From assembly GCA_963827905.1 (NCBI GenBank), contig CAWHCB010000011.1, forward strand, positions 62,001 to 126,000: 64,000 nt of DNA, given 5' to 3'. Under the pieces are notes generated by a model. That model did no database searches. It was not told the origin of the DNA and was given only the letters and a program-made list of their open reading frames with translations. A program made the translations under genes and the position numbers. Source of the stretch: JACXTP01 sp963827905. GTDB taxonomy: Archaea; Thermoplasmatota; Thermoplasmata; Methanomassiliicoccales; UBA472. Shown here piece after piece: positions 41,147 to 50,051 of this stretch; position 1 is the first letter of the stretch, and each line of letters starts with the position of its first letter.

Positions 41147-41601
41147 TTAACGGCTGTAGGTGGCCACGGCCTCCCCCCGCTGCAGTACGTGACCTTCCAT
41201 GGCCCCCTCCAAGGCGGCCTTGGTGGCACCGGGCTGAAGGTCGAGCGGCCCGTCCAAGATGTAGACCTTGAAATGGTAGTGGTGCGTCCCATGCCCCTTG
41301 GGCGGGAACGGCCCATCGTAGCCCAATCCCTTACCGGAGTTGGTCCCTTGCCTGGCCCGGAACGGGTTGATGATCTCGCGCCCTTTCGGCACGCCCTCCG
41401 GCACCTTGACCAGCACGGGCATGTTCCATATCACCCAGTGCACCCAGGTGCCGCTGGGGGCGTCCGGGTCGTCCACGATCAATGGCCATGCTCTTGCCCT
41501 CCGCCCCGTCCAATGTTATGGGCGGGGAGAGGTTCTTCCCCTCGCCAGTGTACTGCACCGGGAAACGCTCGAAGCCAGAGCCGGACCTTGATCTCCTTCA
41601 T
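41147..41601 (-). CDS. PEBP family protein (YbhB/YbcL-like), two frameshifts
   Basis: This is a phosphatidylethanolamine-binding-protein fold of about 151 aa after repair. It opens MKEIKVR, then SGFERFPVQYTGEGKNLSPP, then VDDPDAPSGTWVHWVIWNMP with the anion-site DPDAP and GTHHYHFKVYILD. Extra bases near 41580 and 41481 give three frames. Bacterial and archaeal members have no firmly known role; they bind small anionic ligands. The start ATG is 41601. Confidence 0.85.
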
Positions 41602-41700
41602 GTGCTTCCCTCTGGAGGAAATCATTCGAGCGTCAGGCCATCAACCTTTCCCTGCATAGGTTTATCAAAAGCGCGGTGCGATAAGAGCCCGGTGGTCTAG

Positions 41701-42201
41701 ATAGACGCGATCCTGAAGCGAAGGAGCATTCGTAAGTACACCAAGGAGCCGGTGAGCGACATAGAGCTGGAGGCGGTACTGCGGGCGGGCATGTGCGCGC
41801 CCTCCGCCGGGAACGAGAGACCATGGCATTTCATCGTGGTCAAGGAAAGGAAGAGCCTGGAGGAGCTCTCCCGTATCCAACCTCACGCCCAGATGGTCAA
41901 GGAATCGCAACTGGCCATCCTGGTCTGCGCGGACGAGCGCCTGGAGCGCTACAAGGCTTCTGGCCCCAGGACTGCGCCGCCGCCATGGAGAACATGCTGC
42001 TCGCCTGCACCTCTCTGGGGCTGGGGTCGGTCTGGTTAGGGGTGTACCCCATCGAGGACCGGGTCAAGGCCATGCGGGAGCATTTCGGGCTTCCCGCGCC
42101 GATCGTGCCCTTCGCCCTCATGCCCATCGGCCGGCCAGGGGAGAGCCGCCCCACCAACGACCGTTATCGAGGCGGACCGGGTGCATCAGGAAAGATGGTA
42201 G
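41701..42201 (+). CDS. Nitroreductase family protein (frameshifted, start uncertain)
   Basis: This FMN-dependent nitroreductase fold has ILKRRSIRKYTKEPVS, GMCAPSAGNERPWHFIVV, the dimer segment AAAMENMLLACTSLGLGSVWLG and a PFALMPIGRP end. A missing base near 41960 and an extra base near 42169 break the frame; the net length is 166 codons. The family start MDAIL falls on ATA at 41701, just after an in-frame TAG, so either the start codon or the stop is misread. GTG 41752 is the first ordinary start but would remove the FMN-binding arginines. Confidence 0.8.
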
Positions 42202-42204
42202 GCC

Positions 42205-43078
42205 TCAGGCCTCGTCCTTGAACGATGCCAGATTGTCGGTGAGGAACTGAGCGAAGCTCCTCGGGCCCGAGCCGGTCAAGGCCTTCAGGTCGTTGGTCAC
42301 CGGCGACAGCAAGGAGGCCCGCTCCATCTGCAGCACCTGGAGCATGGCCTTGGCCTTCCATTCATCGTTGGTCCGCTGCAGGAGGGTGGCATAGGCCTCC
42401 TCCGGGTCCGTGTCCACCGCCCGGACCTCCTTGCCAAGGCGCGACCGAGAGCTCCTTGGCCACATCGTCGTCGCTGAGCGCCTTAGGCCCGGTCAGGCAA
42501 TACTTCCTTCCGCTGTGCCAGTTGCCGTCCAGCACGAAGGCCGCGGCCCTTCCCACGTCGAACGCGTCGATGTAGCTCGTCCGGCCCGGGCCCACCGGCC
42601 GGCGCAGCTCCCCGCTCTCCTTGATCGAACCCGCATAGTAGCGGGAGAAGCCCTGCATCAGCTGGTTCGGTCGCAGGATGGTATGGTCCATGATGGACGC
42701 CTGCACCACCTTCTCGCATTCCCGATGCAGGAGGTGCGCCACCGTCCTGCCCTGGTCAGCACCGAAGAACGATTGACGGACGACGGAACGGACCTCGGCC
42801 CTCTCCGCCTCCATCACCAGACGCTTGGTGATGTCCAGCATGTCCTTGGCCAAAGGGGTGGCCAGGTAGACCTTGTCCACATCTTGCATGGCCGCCCGGA
42901 CGGCATCCTCGTCCCGCAGGTCGCCCCACACCAGCTCCACGTTGGGCAGGCGCAGCTCGTCCTTCCGTTCCAGGTCGAAGATCATGGCCCGGACCGGGGT
43001 GCCCCGGGCCGAGAGCTCTTTGACGACATATTCTCCGATGACGCTGCTGGCCGAGGTCACCAAGACGGGTTTCTTCAA
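42205..43078 (-). CDS. NmrA-like NAD(P)-binding protein (frameshifted)
   Basis: This is a short-chain (atypical SDR) protein of about 290 aa. The N-terminal nucleotide loop reads VLVTSASSVIGEYVVKEL, slightly off the usual GxTGxxG. It continues with VELVWGDLRDEDAVRAAMQDVD, SVVRQSFFGAD, HTILRPNQLMQGF and YIDAFDVGRAAAFVL. One extra base near 42446 joins VAKELS to RLGKEVRAVD. The family includes quinone or NADPH sensors as well as reductases; the substrate is not known here. The 3' end meets the nitroreductase with 3 nt between stops. Confidence 0.8.
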
Positions 43079-43165
43079 TCTAACACTCCAGGTTCTGACT
43101 GGTCGGCCGACTTATTTACTTCTTTGCCAGCGAAGGATGGGGTCGGGCCTGTTCCGAGGACGAGA

Positions 43166-43912
43166 TCACTTCGCCTTGCCCTGCTTGGCCACCGCGTCGA
43201 TGGCCTTGGCCAGCTCCTCCGGGTCGCCCAGGTAGTAGTGGCGGATGGGGCGGAGGTCGTCGTCCAGCTCATAGACCAGCGGCACTCCGGTGGGGATGTT
43301 GAGCTCCACTATGTCCTGGTCCGGGACGTCATCCAGGTACTTCACCAACGCCCGCAGGCTGTTGCCGTGGGCGGCCACGATGACCTTGCGCCCGGCCTTG
43401 AGCTGAGGGGCGATGCGCCCTTCCCAGTACGGCACCACCCGGGCCACGGTGTCCTTGAGGCATTCGGTGAGGGGTATGTCCGGGTCCGCGAGAGCGGCAT
43501 AGCGCGGGTCGTGGCGGGAATGGCGGGGGTCGTCCGGCGTCAGCGCCGGCGGTCTCACATCGTACGAGCGCCGCCACACCAGCACCTGCTTGTCGCCATA
43601 GGTCTTGGCCATCTCCGCCTTGTTCAGGCCCTGCAGCGCGCCGTAGTGGCGTTCGTTGAGGCGGTAGGAATGCTCCACCGGGATGTACATCAGGTCCATC
43701 CCGTCCAGGACGATCCACAGGGTGCGGATGGCCCTGGTCAGGACGGAGGTGAAGGCGAGGTCGAAGGTGTAGCCCTGCTCCAACAGTATGGTGGCGGCCC
43801 GCTTCGCCTCCTCCTTCCCCTTCTCGGACAGGTCCACATCGGTCCATCCGGTGAAGCGGTTCTCCCGGTTCCATTGGCTCTCCCCGTGCCTAAGCAGCAC
43901 CACCTTGATCAT
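43166..43912 (-). CDS. gpmA: 2,3-bisphosphoglycerate-dependent phosphoglycerate mutase
   Basis: In this intact 248-aa protein the phospho-His motif is LLRHGESQWN, followed by RFTGWTDVDLSEKGKEEA, the ERHYGALQGLNK loop with the catalytic Glu and VIVAAHGNSLRALVKYL with the second His. It interconverts 3- and 2-phosphoglycerate. Most archaea rely on the unrelated cofactor-independent enzyme, so this bacterial-type dPGM was probably gained by transfer. Start ATG 43912 is fixed by the family N-terminus MIKVVLLRHGE. Confidence 0.93.
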   Translation of the reverse strand: MIKVVLLRHGESQWNRENRFTGWTDVDLSEKGKEEAKRAATILLEQGYTFDLAFTSVLTRAIRTLWIVLDGMDLMYIPVEHSYRLNERHYGALQGLNKAEMAKTYGDKQVLVWRRSYDVRPPALTPDDPRHSRHDPRYAALADPDIPLTECLKDTVARVVPYWEGRIAPQLKAGRKVIVAAHGNSLRALVKYLDDVPDQDIVELNIPTGVPLVYELDDDLRPIRHYYLGDPEELAKAIDAVAKQGKAK

Positions 43913-44008
43913 GCTATGACCCCAGTGCAGGAAACGGAGTGCCGGTATTAATCCTTGGCACCGGCGAAAAGAATATGTCGGGGGCGCACCAAACACACAC
44001 CGTTCATT

Positions 44009-44550
44009 ATGATGATGCCCATCGGCCCGTTGATGATCGAGCACCGTCTCATCGAACGCATGATCGCCGTACTGGCCCAGGAGAAGGACCGGCTGGTCGC
44101 AGGGGGAGCGCCAGACCCAGCCAAGGTCAGGGACGGCCATCGACTTCATGCGCTCCTACGCCGACCGATGCCACCATGGCAAGGAGGAGGACATACTGTT
44201 CGCTAGAGCTGGAGGGAAGGCCTCTCTCGGACGAGCTCAAGGCGATGATGCGACGTCTGAAGGACGAGCACCAGCAGGCCCGGCGTCTGTTGCGCGACCT
44301 GGACAGATGCAACCTGGCCATGGAGACGGGCGACCTCACCGTCCGGCAGGAGATGATCGAGGTGCTGCGGGAGATCACCAAGCTCTACCCCAAGCACATC
44401 GAGGCGGAGGACCGCCACTTCTTCGTGCCGGTGATGGAACAGTTCTCCCCGGCGGAGCAGGACATCATGCTCGAAAAGTTCTACGAGTTCGACCAAGGCC
44501 TGATCCATGAGAAGTACCGGAAGGTGGTGGAGAGGCACGAGGACAAGTGA
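44009..44550 (+). CDS. Hemerythrin-like (HHE) protein, two frameshifts
   Basis: This is a four-helix diiron protein of about 180 aa after repair. It has MIEHRLIERMIAVL, then IDFMRSYADRCHHGKEEDILF, then DEHQQARRLL, KHIEAEDRHFFVPVME and the final GLIHEKYRK. The His and Glu/Asp ligands (EHRLI, HHGKEED, DEHQ, HIEAEDRHFF) follow the HHE pattern. Extra bases near 44138 and 44204 split it. Such proteins sense or buffer oxygen or nitric oxide. Rubredoxin follows, which would fit oxidative stress defence. Confidence 0.85.
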
Positions 44551-44766
44551 GCCTCATGGGAAGGACGGAGCCATGCAAGGCATCATCGAGATATCGTCCT
44601 CATCGAGGCCTTGCCTAATGATATAAATGAATTTCTATCGGTCCAATGCGATCATCCCTGAAAGGCCAAACCATCCAATGGTTCAGAATGTTCACTTTCT
44701 CCGTCCGGAGAGGTTCGGGATAATTTTAATATGCGGTTCGGTGGCATCCACCCTCAAGGTATACCC

Positions 44767-44955
44767 ATGGACATGGAGAAGTATGTCTGTCAGATCTGCG
44801 GCTACGTTTACGATCCTGAGGCGGGGGACCCGGAGCGCGGCATCCCTCCAGGCACATCCTTCGAGGACCTGCCGGAGGACTGGCAGTGTCCGATATGCGG
44901 CGCCACCAAGATGAACTTCATGAGCTTCGCCGCGGTGATGGGCGGGTTCCGCTGA
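44767..44955 (+). CDS. Rubredoxin with extended C-terminus
   Basis: This 62-aa protein has the two iron-binding CxxCG motifs, YVCQICGYVYDPEAGDPE and WQCPICGAT. The usual rubredoxin ends about 8 residues after the second motif with an acidic tail; here it continues KMNFMSFAAVMGGFR, hydrophobic and Met-rich. It is a small electron carrier, commonly for oxygen or superoxide reduction. Start 44767 is set by the family N-terminus (MEKYVCQ two codons later), with TAATTTTAATATG about 40 nt upstream. Confidence 0.92.
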   Translation: MDMEKYVCQICGYVYDPEAGDPERGIPPGTSFEDLPEDWQCPICGATKMNFMSFAAVMGGFR

Positions 44956-45007
44956 ACTCGCCTTTGAGCAAACCCCTTCCCTAAACCACCTTTCGCCTTT
45001 TTCCAGT

Positions 45008-46108
45008 TCAATCGTCCACGGCCGGTTCCTGCTGCGTCACGCAATGGAAGCCGCCATAGCCGTACACGAGGTCCCGCGCGTATATGGGCACGACCTCCCG
45101 ACCGGGGAAGCAGTTCAGGACCAGCTCTATCGCCGCCGCGTCATTGGCATCCTTGAACACTGGTAATAGCACCACCTTGTTCCCGATGTAGAAGTTGGCA
45201 TAGGAGGCAGGAAGGAATCGCTCCTCCTCCGGCAGCTCGATGGGCTCGGGCATGGGCAGCTCCCACACCTCCAACGGACGTCCGTCCTGGTCCGTGGCCT
45301 CCTTCAAGGTGCGCAGGTTCCTCTCCAGCACGGCGCGGTTGCCCCCGAGGTCGGAATGGGAGTGGGCGCAGAGCACCGTGCTCGGCGATACGAAGCGGGC
45401 GAAATCGTCCACATGGCCATCGGTGTCGTCCCCATCGATGCCGGAGCTGAGCCAGATCACCTTGGACACGTTCAGGTAATCCTCCAGGTAGCCCTCGATC
45501 TCCGCCTTGCCCAGCTGGGGGTTGCGGTTCTTGTTCAGCAGGCATTGCTCCGTGGTCAGGACCGTCCCGGCGCCGTTCACGTCGATGGAACCGCCCTCCA
45601 TGACGATGTTGGGCCGGAAGGAGCGCACCCCGGAGCGGCGCAGAAGGTCCTCCCCGGCGATGTTGTCGTACAACAGGTCATCGTACTTGCCGCCCCAGGC
45701 ATTGAAGTTCCATTTGACCGCCGCCTTCCTCTTACGGTCGGCGCTGAGCACGAAGGTAGGGCCATAGTCACGCACCCATACGTCCGCGCTCTTGATCTGC
45801 AGCAGCTCCACGTTCCCCCAGTCCGCCCCGAACTCGTCGATGTGGGCGCGGGCACGATCGGACATGGCCTCGTCCTCCACCAGGATGCGCACCTTCTCCC
45901 CGCCGCTCAGGGCGGAGACCATCTGGGCATAGATCTCCTCCACCGCGGGAAGGACCTGGTCCGGGAACGTGAGCGGGTTCTTGGGCCAGGAAAGCCAGGT
46001 CGCCTCATGGCGGTCCCATTCCGCGGGCATGCGGTACCCCGCCTCCTTGGTGGTCTGGGCGGCGATCATCCTGGTGGGCTCGCAGTTGCAGGTCTCCTTG
46101 CGCGGCAT
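45008..46108 (-). CDS. aguA: Agmatine deiminase
   Basis: This intact 366-aa protein of the PPADI family hydrolyses agmatine to N-carbamoylputrescine and ammonia. It has MPAEWDRHEATWLSWP, ADVWVRDYGPTFV, NIVMEGGSIDVNGAGTVLTTEQCLL, GHVDDFARFVSP and the catalytic cysteine near the end (GYGGFHCVTQQEP). A 20-residue N-terminal extension with a CNC motif precedes the core. It starts 2 nt after the stop of the N-carbamoylputrescine amidase gene, so the two consecutive steps are encoded together. Confidence 0.92.
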   Translation of the reverse strand: MPRKETCNCEPTRMIAAQTTKEAGYRMPAEWDRHEATWLSWPKNPLTFPDQVLPAVEEIYAQMVSALSGGEKVRILVEDEAMSDRARAHIDEFGADWGNVELLQIKSADVWVRDYGPTFVLSADRKRKAAVKWNFNAWGGKYDDLLYDNIAGEDLLRRSGVRSFRPNIVMEGGSIDVNGAGTVLTTEQCLLNKNRNPQLGKAEIEGYLEDYLNVSKVIWLSSGIDGDDTDGHVDDFARFVSPSTVLCAHSHSDLGGNRAVLERNLRTLKEATDQDGRPLEVWELPMPEPIELPEEERFLPASYANFYIGNKVVLLPVFKDANDAAAIELVLNCFPGREVVPIYARDLVYGYGGFHCVTQQEPAVDD

Positions 46109-46110
46109 GC

Positions 46111-46989
46111 TCACTTCCTCTCCGTTATCTTGCCGTAGCATTCGGGGCGGCGGTTGTGGAAGAACCGCCAGCTCTCCTTGATCTCGTGACCGTAGTCCAG
46201 GTCGACCGATACCACCGACACCTGCTGCCTCAGGCCCAGCCGCTTCTGCGTCTTCCCGAAGGCATCGATGACGAACGAACCACCCCAGAAGCGCATCTGC
46301 CCCTCCTCGCCGACGCGGTTCACGCCCACCACCGGGACCCCGTTGGCGATGGCGTGACCGCGCATGACGTCCTCCCAGGGACGGTGCCAATCGCCCTCCT
46401 TCGGGTCATGTCCCCTGACGTGACCGATGGCCGTGGGGTAGAATATGACCTCGGCCCCGGCCAGAGCGCAGCAGCGGGCCGCCTCCGGGTACCACTGGTC
46501 GTAGCAGATGAGCACGCTCACCTTGCCCACCGAGGTGTCGAACACCTGGAAACCGGTGTCACCTGGCTCGAAGTAGTCCTGCTCATAATAGTAAGGGTCA
46601 TGGGGGATGTGGGTCTTGCGGTACTTGCCCAGCATCCTGCCGTTCTCATCGATGACCACGGCGGTGTTGTAGAGGTGCTCGCCATCCACCTCGTAGACGG
46701 AGCCCCCCACCACGATGACGCCGTTCTCCTTCGCCGCCTTGCATAGCGCGTCCGTCGCCCTTCCCGGGACCGTCTCGGCATAGGCGCACTTCTCCTCGTG
46801 GCCGAGGCAGGAGCCCTCGTACTGGGCCATGTATCGGGTGGTGAAAAGCTCAGGTAGGCAGACCAGCTCCGCCCCTTGTCTGGCGGCCCGGCCGATCAAT
46901 CCGACCGCCGTCGCGATGTTTTCCCCGATGTCCACGGCCATGCCCATCTGGAGCAGGCCCACCTTGACGAAGCGCGGCACGTCCTTCAT
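46111..46989 (-). CDS. aguB: N-carbamoylputrescine amidase
   Basis: This intact nitrilase-superfamily protein has the Glu-Lys-Cys triad in CLPELFTTRY, YRKTHIPHDP and VLICYDQWYPEAAR. Sequence such as YYYEQDYFEPGD and DWHRPWEDVMRGHAIANG is typical of AguB. It yields putrescine, ammonia and CO2 from N-carbamoylputrescine. I chose ATG 46989 (MKDVPRFVKVGLLQM); in-frame ATG at 47016 and 47052 are alternatives. It is divergent from the MarR gene with 183 nt between. Confidence 0.92.
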   Translation of the reverse strand: MKDVPRFVKVGLLQMGMAVDIGENIATAVGLIGRAARQGAELVCLPELFTTRYMAQYEGSCLGHEEKCAYAETVPGRATDALCKAAKENGVIVVGGSVYEVDGEHLYNTAVVIDENGRMLGKYRKTHIPHDPYYYEQDYFEPGDTGFQVFDTSVGKVSVLICYDQWYPEAARCCALAGAEVIFYPTAIGHVRGHDPKEGDWHRPWEDVMRGHAIANGVPVVGVNRVGEEGQMRFWGGSFVIDAFGKTQKRLGLRQQVSVVSVDLDYGHEIKESWRFFHNRRPECYGKITERK

Positions 46990-47113
46990 TTTTGACCGAT
47001 TGTGAACATATGGCATTGGTATTTCAGATTGTCGGCGCTCATCCAGGGTCACGGCTTGGCCCCATCCTCCCGGTTCCGTCCCTTGATATTGTCACCTAAG
47101 GTCCTTGGAGAAC

Positions 47114-47138
47114 GATTATATACCAAGCCAAGCTTGGC
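47114..47138 (+). promoter_or_regulatory. TATA box followed by palindromic operator of marR-MFS
   Basis: GATTATATACC (47114-47124) is a TATA element. It is followed immediately by the perfect 12-bp palindrome GCCAAGCTTGGC (47127-47138), which covers the region just before the expected start of transcription. The MarR gene begins about 35 nt further on. This is the usual geometry for an autoregulating MarR repressor. Confidence 0.5.
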
Positions 47139-47172
47139 CCGGATTCAGTGCACAGCATGAACAATCAATCCA

Positions 47173-47640
47173 GTGAAGCATCTCCCCCAGCTCCCGAATG
47201 CGGACGAAGCGCTGTTGAACGGCCTCGTCCAGGAGATGGCCCTCCTTCCCCGCCTCTACCGTCGCCTCCTCAGGGAGAGCGGGGAGAACAGCCTCTACAC
47301 CCCCAAGTTCTGGGCGCTCGGGATGTTGGCCTGCGAAGGCCCGATGTCCATGTCCGCCATGGCCCGGCGCATGCAGGTCACCAAACAGTACATCACCGCT
47401 CTGGTGGACCGGATGGTGGAGGAAGGCTTGGCGACGCGTCGACCCGACCAGGGCGACCGCCGCATCATCAACCTGTGCATCACCGAGGCAGGCACCGGCG
47501 CCCTTCAGGATGCCAAGGCAAGGGCCCACCAGGAGATCCGGACCACCCTTGGCCATCTCGAGGAGGCCGATCGACGGCGCTTGTACAAGGCGCTGCAGGA
47601 GCAGAAGGAGATACTGTTCAAGTTGGAGGGGTCCAGATGA
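47173..47640 (+). CDS. MarR-family transcriptional regulator
   Basis: This intact 155-aa winged-helix protein has the recognition part MSMSAMARRMQVTKQYITALVDRMVEEGLATR and the wing RPDQGDRRIINLCITEAG, hallmark MarR features. The start is GTG at 47173. Its stop overlaps the ATG of the MFS exporter gene (ATGA), so it very likely controls that exporter by binding the palindrome at 47127 until a ligand releases it. Confidence 0.9.
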   Translation: MKHLPQLPNADEALLNGLVQEMALLPRLYRRLLRESGENSLYTPKFWALGMLACEGPMSMSAMARRMQVTKQYITALVDRMVEEGLATRRPDQGDRRIINLCITEAGTGALQDAKARAHQEIRTTLGHLEEADRRRLYKALQEQKEILFKLEGSR

Positions 47641-49083
47641 GCTCCAACGTGGTCAAGCGCAAGGACATACCCTTCATCATGCTCGGGCTGATGATGGCGT
47701 TGCTCATGGCCTCGCTGGACAGCACCATCGTGGGAACGGCGCTGCCGACCATCGCCATGGACCTCGGCGGGGTGGAGCATTACACCTGGCCTGTGACCGC
47801 CTACATGCTCTCCTTCACCATCTCCCTGTTGATATTCGGGAAGCTCTCCGACATCTATGGCCGCCGCTCCATGTTCCTGCTCGGCCTCATCATCTTCATC
47901 CTGACCTCCATACTCTGCGGCATGTCCCAGACCATGGACCAGCTCATCATCTTCCGAGGGCTCCAAGGCATCGGTGGAGGGCGCGATCTCGTCCATCACC
48001 TTCATCATCGTCGGCGACATGTTCTCATCCCGGGAGAGGGGCAGGTACATGGGCATACTCGCCTCCATGTTCGCCTTGGCCAGCGTCATCGGTCCCTACC
48101 TGGGCGGTTTCATAACCGACAACCTGGACTGGCGCTGGGTGTTCTACGTCAACGTCCCCTTCGGGGTATTGTCGATGGCCTTGCTCTACCTCAAGCTCCC
48201 GAACTTCCGTTCCGACCATGCCAAACCGCACATCGACTACATCGGCATCGGGGCGGTCTCGCTGGGGATCGTGCCTCTGTTGCTGGCAGTATCCTGGGGC
48301 GGTTCCGAGTTGGCCTGGGGCTCGTGGGAGATCGTCACGATGGTCGGGATATCGGCCACGTCCCTGGTGTTCTTCATCTGGTGGGAGGGAAGGGCCAAGG
48401 AGCCGGTGCTCCCCTTGCAGATATTCAGAAAGCGCACCTTCAACGTCGCCACCCTGGCATCGGCGTTGGCGAGCTTCCTGATGATGGGGGCCATCATCGC
48501 CATCACCCTTTACGCCCAGGGCGTGCTGGGCCTCGATGCCACCACCTCGGGCCAGGTCCTGACCCCGGGGGTCCTGGCCTTGGCCCTGACGGCCATCATC
48601 ACCGGGCGTACCATATCCAAGACCGGCAAGTATCGCCTGTTCGCCATCGTCGGGTTCGCCGTCTGTTGCCTGGGCGCTTGGCTGCTGAGCGGGATCGAGA
48701 TGGACACCCCCTTGGAACTGCTCTACCTCTATTCGGCGGTGCTGTGCATCGGGGTGGGGATGACCATGCCGGTGTTCAGCATCGCCATCCAGAACGTCTT
48801 CGAGCCGCATGAGAGGGCCACCGCCACCGCCTCGAACCGGTTCCTCAGCAACATCGGGGGCACCTTGGGGCTGTCGGTCCTGAACAGCATCATCGCCGCC
48901 TCCTTGGTCGGGGGCTTCCAACCCGAGGCGTTGCTGTCGTCGCTCCAGGAGGCCTTCTGGCTCTGCCTGGGCATATCGCTGGTCGGTCTGGTGGTCGTCT
49001 TGTTGTTCCTGAAAGAGGTCCCCCTGAGGTCGCACGATGCCATGGTGCAGGTCAGCACGAGGTGTGAGCAAAACAAATGGTGA
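47637..49083 (+). CDS. MFS multidrug exporter, DHA2/EmrB-QacA type (frameshifted)
   Basis: This is a 14-segment-type transporter of about 481 aa after repair. It has motif D1-like LDSTIVGTALPTIAMDLGG, motif A GKLSDIYGRRSMF, then after one extra base near 47979, ISSITFIIVGDMFSSRERGRY and IGPYLGGFITDNLDWRWVFYVNVP (motif C). EmrB/QacA proteins export hydrophobic drugs with proton exchange. It is co-transcribed with marR. Confidence 0.9.
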
Positions 49084-49109
49084 AAACGGGGTTCGTCGTC
49101 AGGACCTGT

Positions 49110-49805
49110 CTATCGGCGCGCCCAGACCACCGCCCCCATGTGGTCCTTCCAGACGACGTCCACCTTGCTGAAGCCCACCTCGGACAGCCATCGCAATTGA
49201 TCGAGCAGATGGGGCAGGGAGTCCTCGCGGCGGAAGCGCTCCAGTATGGATTCGATCTCCGAGCGCTTCATGCTCATGGCCATGAACTCCTGCCACCTCT
49301 GCATGTAAAGCTCCTCCATCCATTCATCGGAGGAGAGCACCGCGTCGGCGTTGACGAAGACCCCGCCCGGCCTGAGGCACTCCTTGACCCTCCGATAAAA
49401 TCCCTTCTTGTCTTCGTCGGTGATGAGATGGTGCAATGCCAAGGAGGACACCACCGCGTCCTGTTCGGGCGGCAGCTCCAAGTGGTAGAAGTCCTTGGTC
49501 AGATATTCTACCTCGTGCCCGGGGCCGAACCTCTCCTTTGCGACGGCCAGCATGCCCTCGGTCATATCGACGCAGAGCAGGTGGCAGCGCGGGAAGCGTC
49601 TCTTCACCCTCCAAGCGAGCATGCCGGTCCCGGTGCCCAGGTCGACCACCTTGATCTCGGCATCCTCACGGAAGGGCAGGGAGGAGACGGTGACATCGAG
49701 CATCCTTTCGTAGTTTGGCACGATGCGCACGATCTCGGCATCGTACTCGGAGGAGCGCTTGGAGAAGTCCTCCTTGATCTGCGCCATCTTGTCGGCTGGG
49801 TGCAT
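49110..49805 (-). CDS. Class I SAM-dependent methyltransferase
   Basis: This is an intact 231-aa protein. The SAM-binding motif I is VVDLGTGTGMLAWRVKRRFP, motif II acid LLCVDMTEGML, and post-II DAVVSSLALHHLITDEDK. The N-terminus (MAQIKEDFSKRSSEYDAEI) resembles Methanosarcina and bacterial ubiquinone/arsenic-type small-molecule methyltransferases. The substrate is unknown. ATG 49805 is chosen at MHPADKM; the frame stays open upstream without family sequence. It is divergent from the metzincin gene; the 246-nt gap shows nothing clear apart from promoter-like AT stretches. Confidence 0.82.
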   Translation of the reverse strand: MHPADKMAQIKEDFSKRSSEYDAEIVRIVPNYERMLDVTVSSLPFREDAEIKVVDLGTGTGMLAWRVKRRFPRCHLLCVDMTEGMLAVAKERFGPGHEVEYLTKDFYHLELPPEQDAVVSSLALHHLITDEDKKGFYRRVKECLRPGGVFVNADAVLSSDEWMEELYMQRWQEFMAMSMKRSEIESILERFRREDSLPHLLDQLRWLSEVGFSKVDVVWKDHMGAVVWARR

Positions 49806-50051
49806 GTCGCCCTCTAGAGCGGTCAGCGGGCATTTAACGGTTTCATTGCCTCCGAACGACGGTCGATTCGTTTCTGAGACCGAGGACCGCTGACGGGAAC
49901 TATGTATAGCTTTGAGTGAATCGTTCAATGGACACGATATGGCCGAAGGGTCCTTTCCGATCGGGCGATCCATGATTTGCAGGCAGGCCAGCCCCTGCGA
50001 TGCTCCAGATGATCCCTTCCGCATTCATATTCCAATGGAGGGGCGGTCGCA

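Noticed and set aside
44575..44614. GCAAGGC/GCCTTGC inverted repeat after the hemerythrin-like gene
   Set aside because: A 7-bp stem with a 26-nt loop and no T-run is too weak to call a terminator.
49806..50051. Upstream in-frame extension of the methyltransferase to 50024
   Set aside because: The added 73 residues have no family similarity, and the region lies in the promoter area of the divergent metzincin gene.
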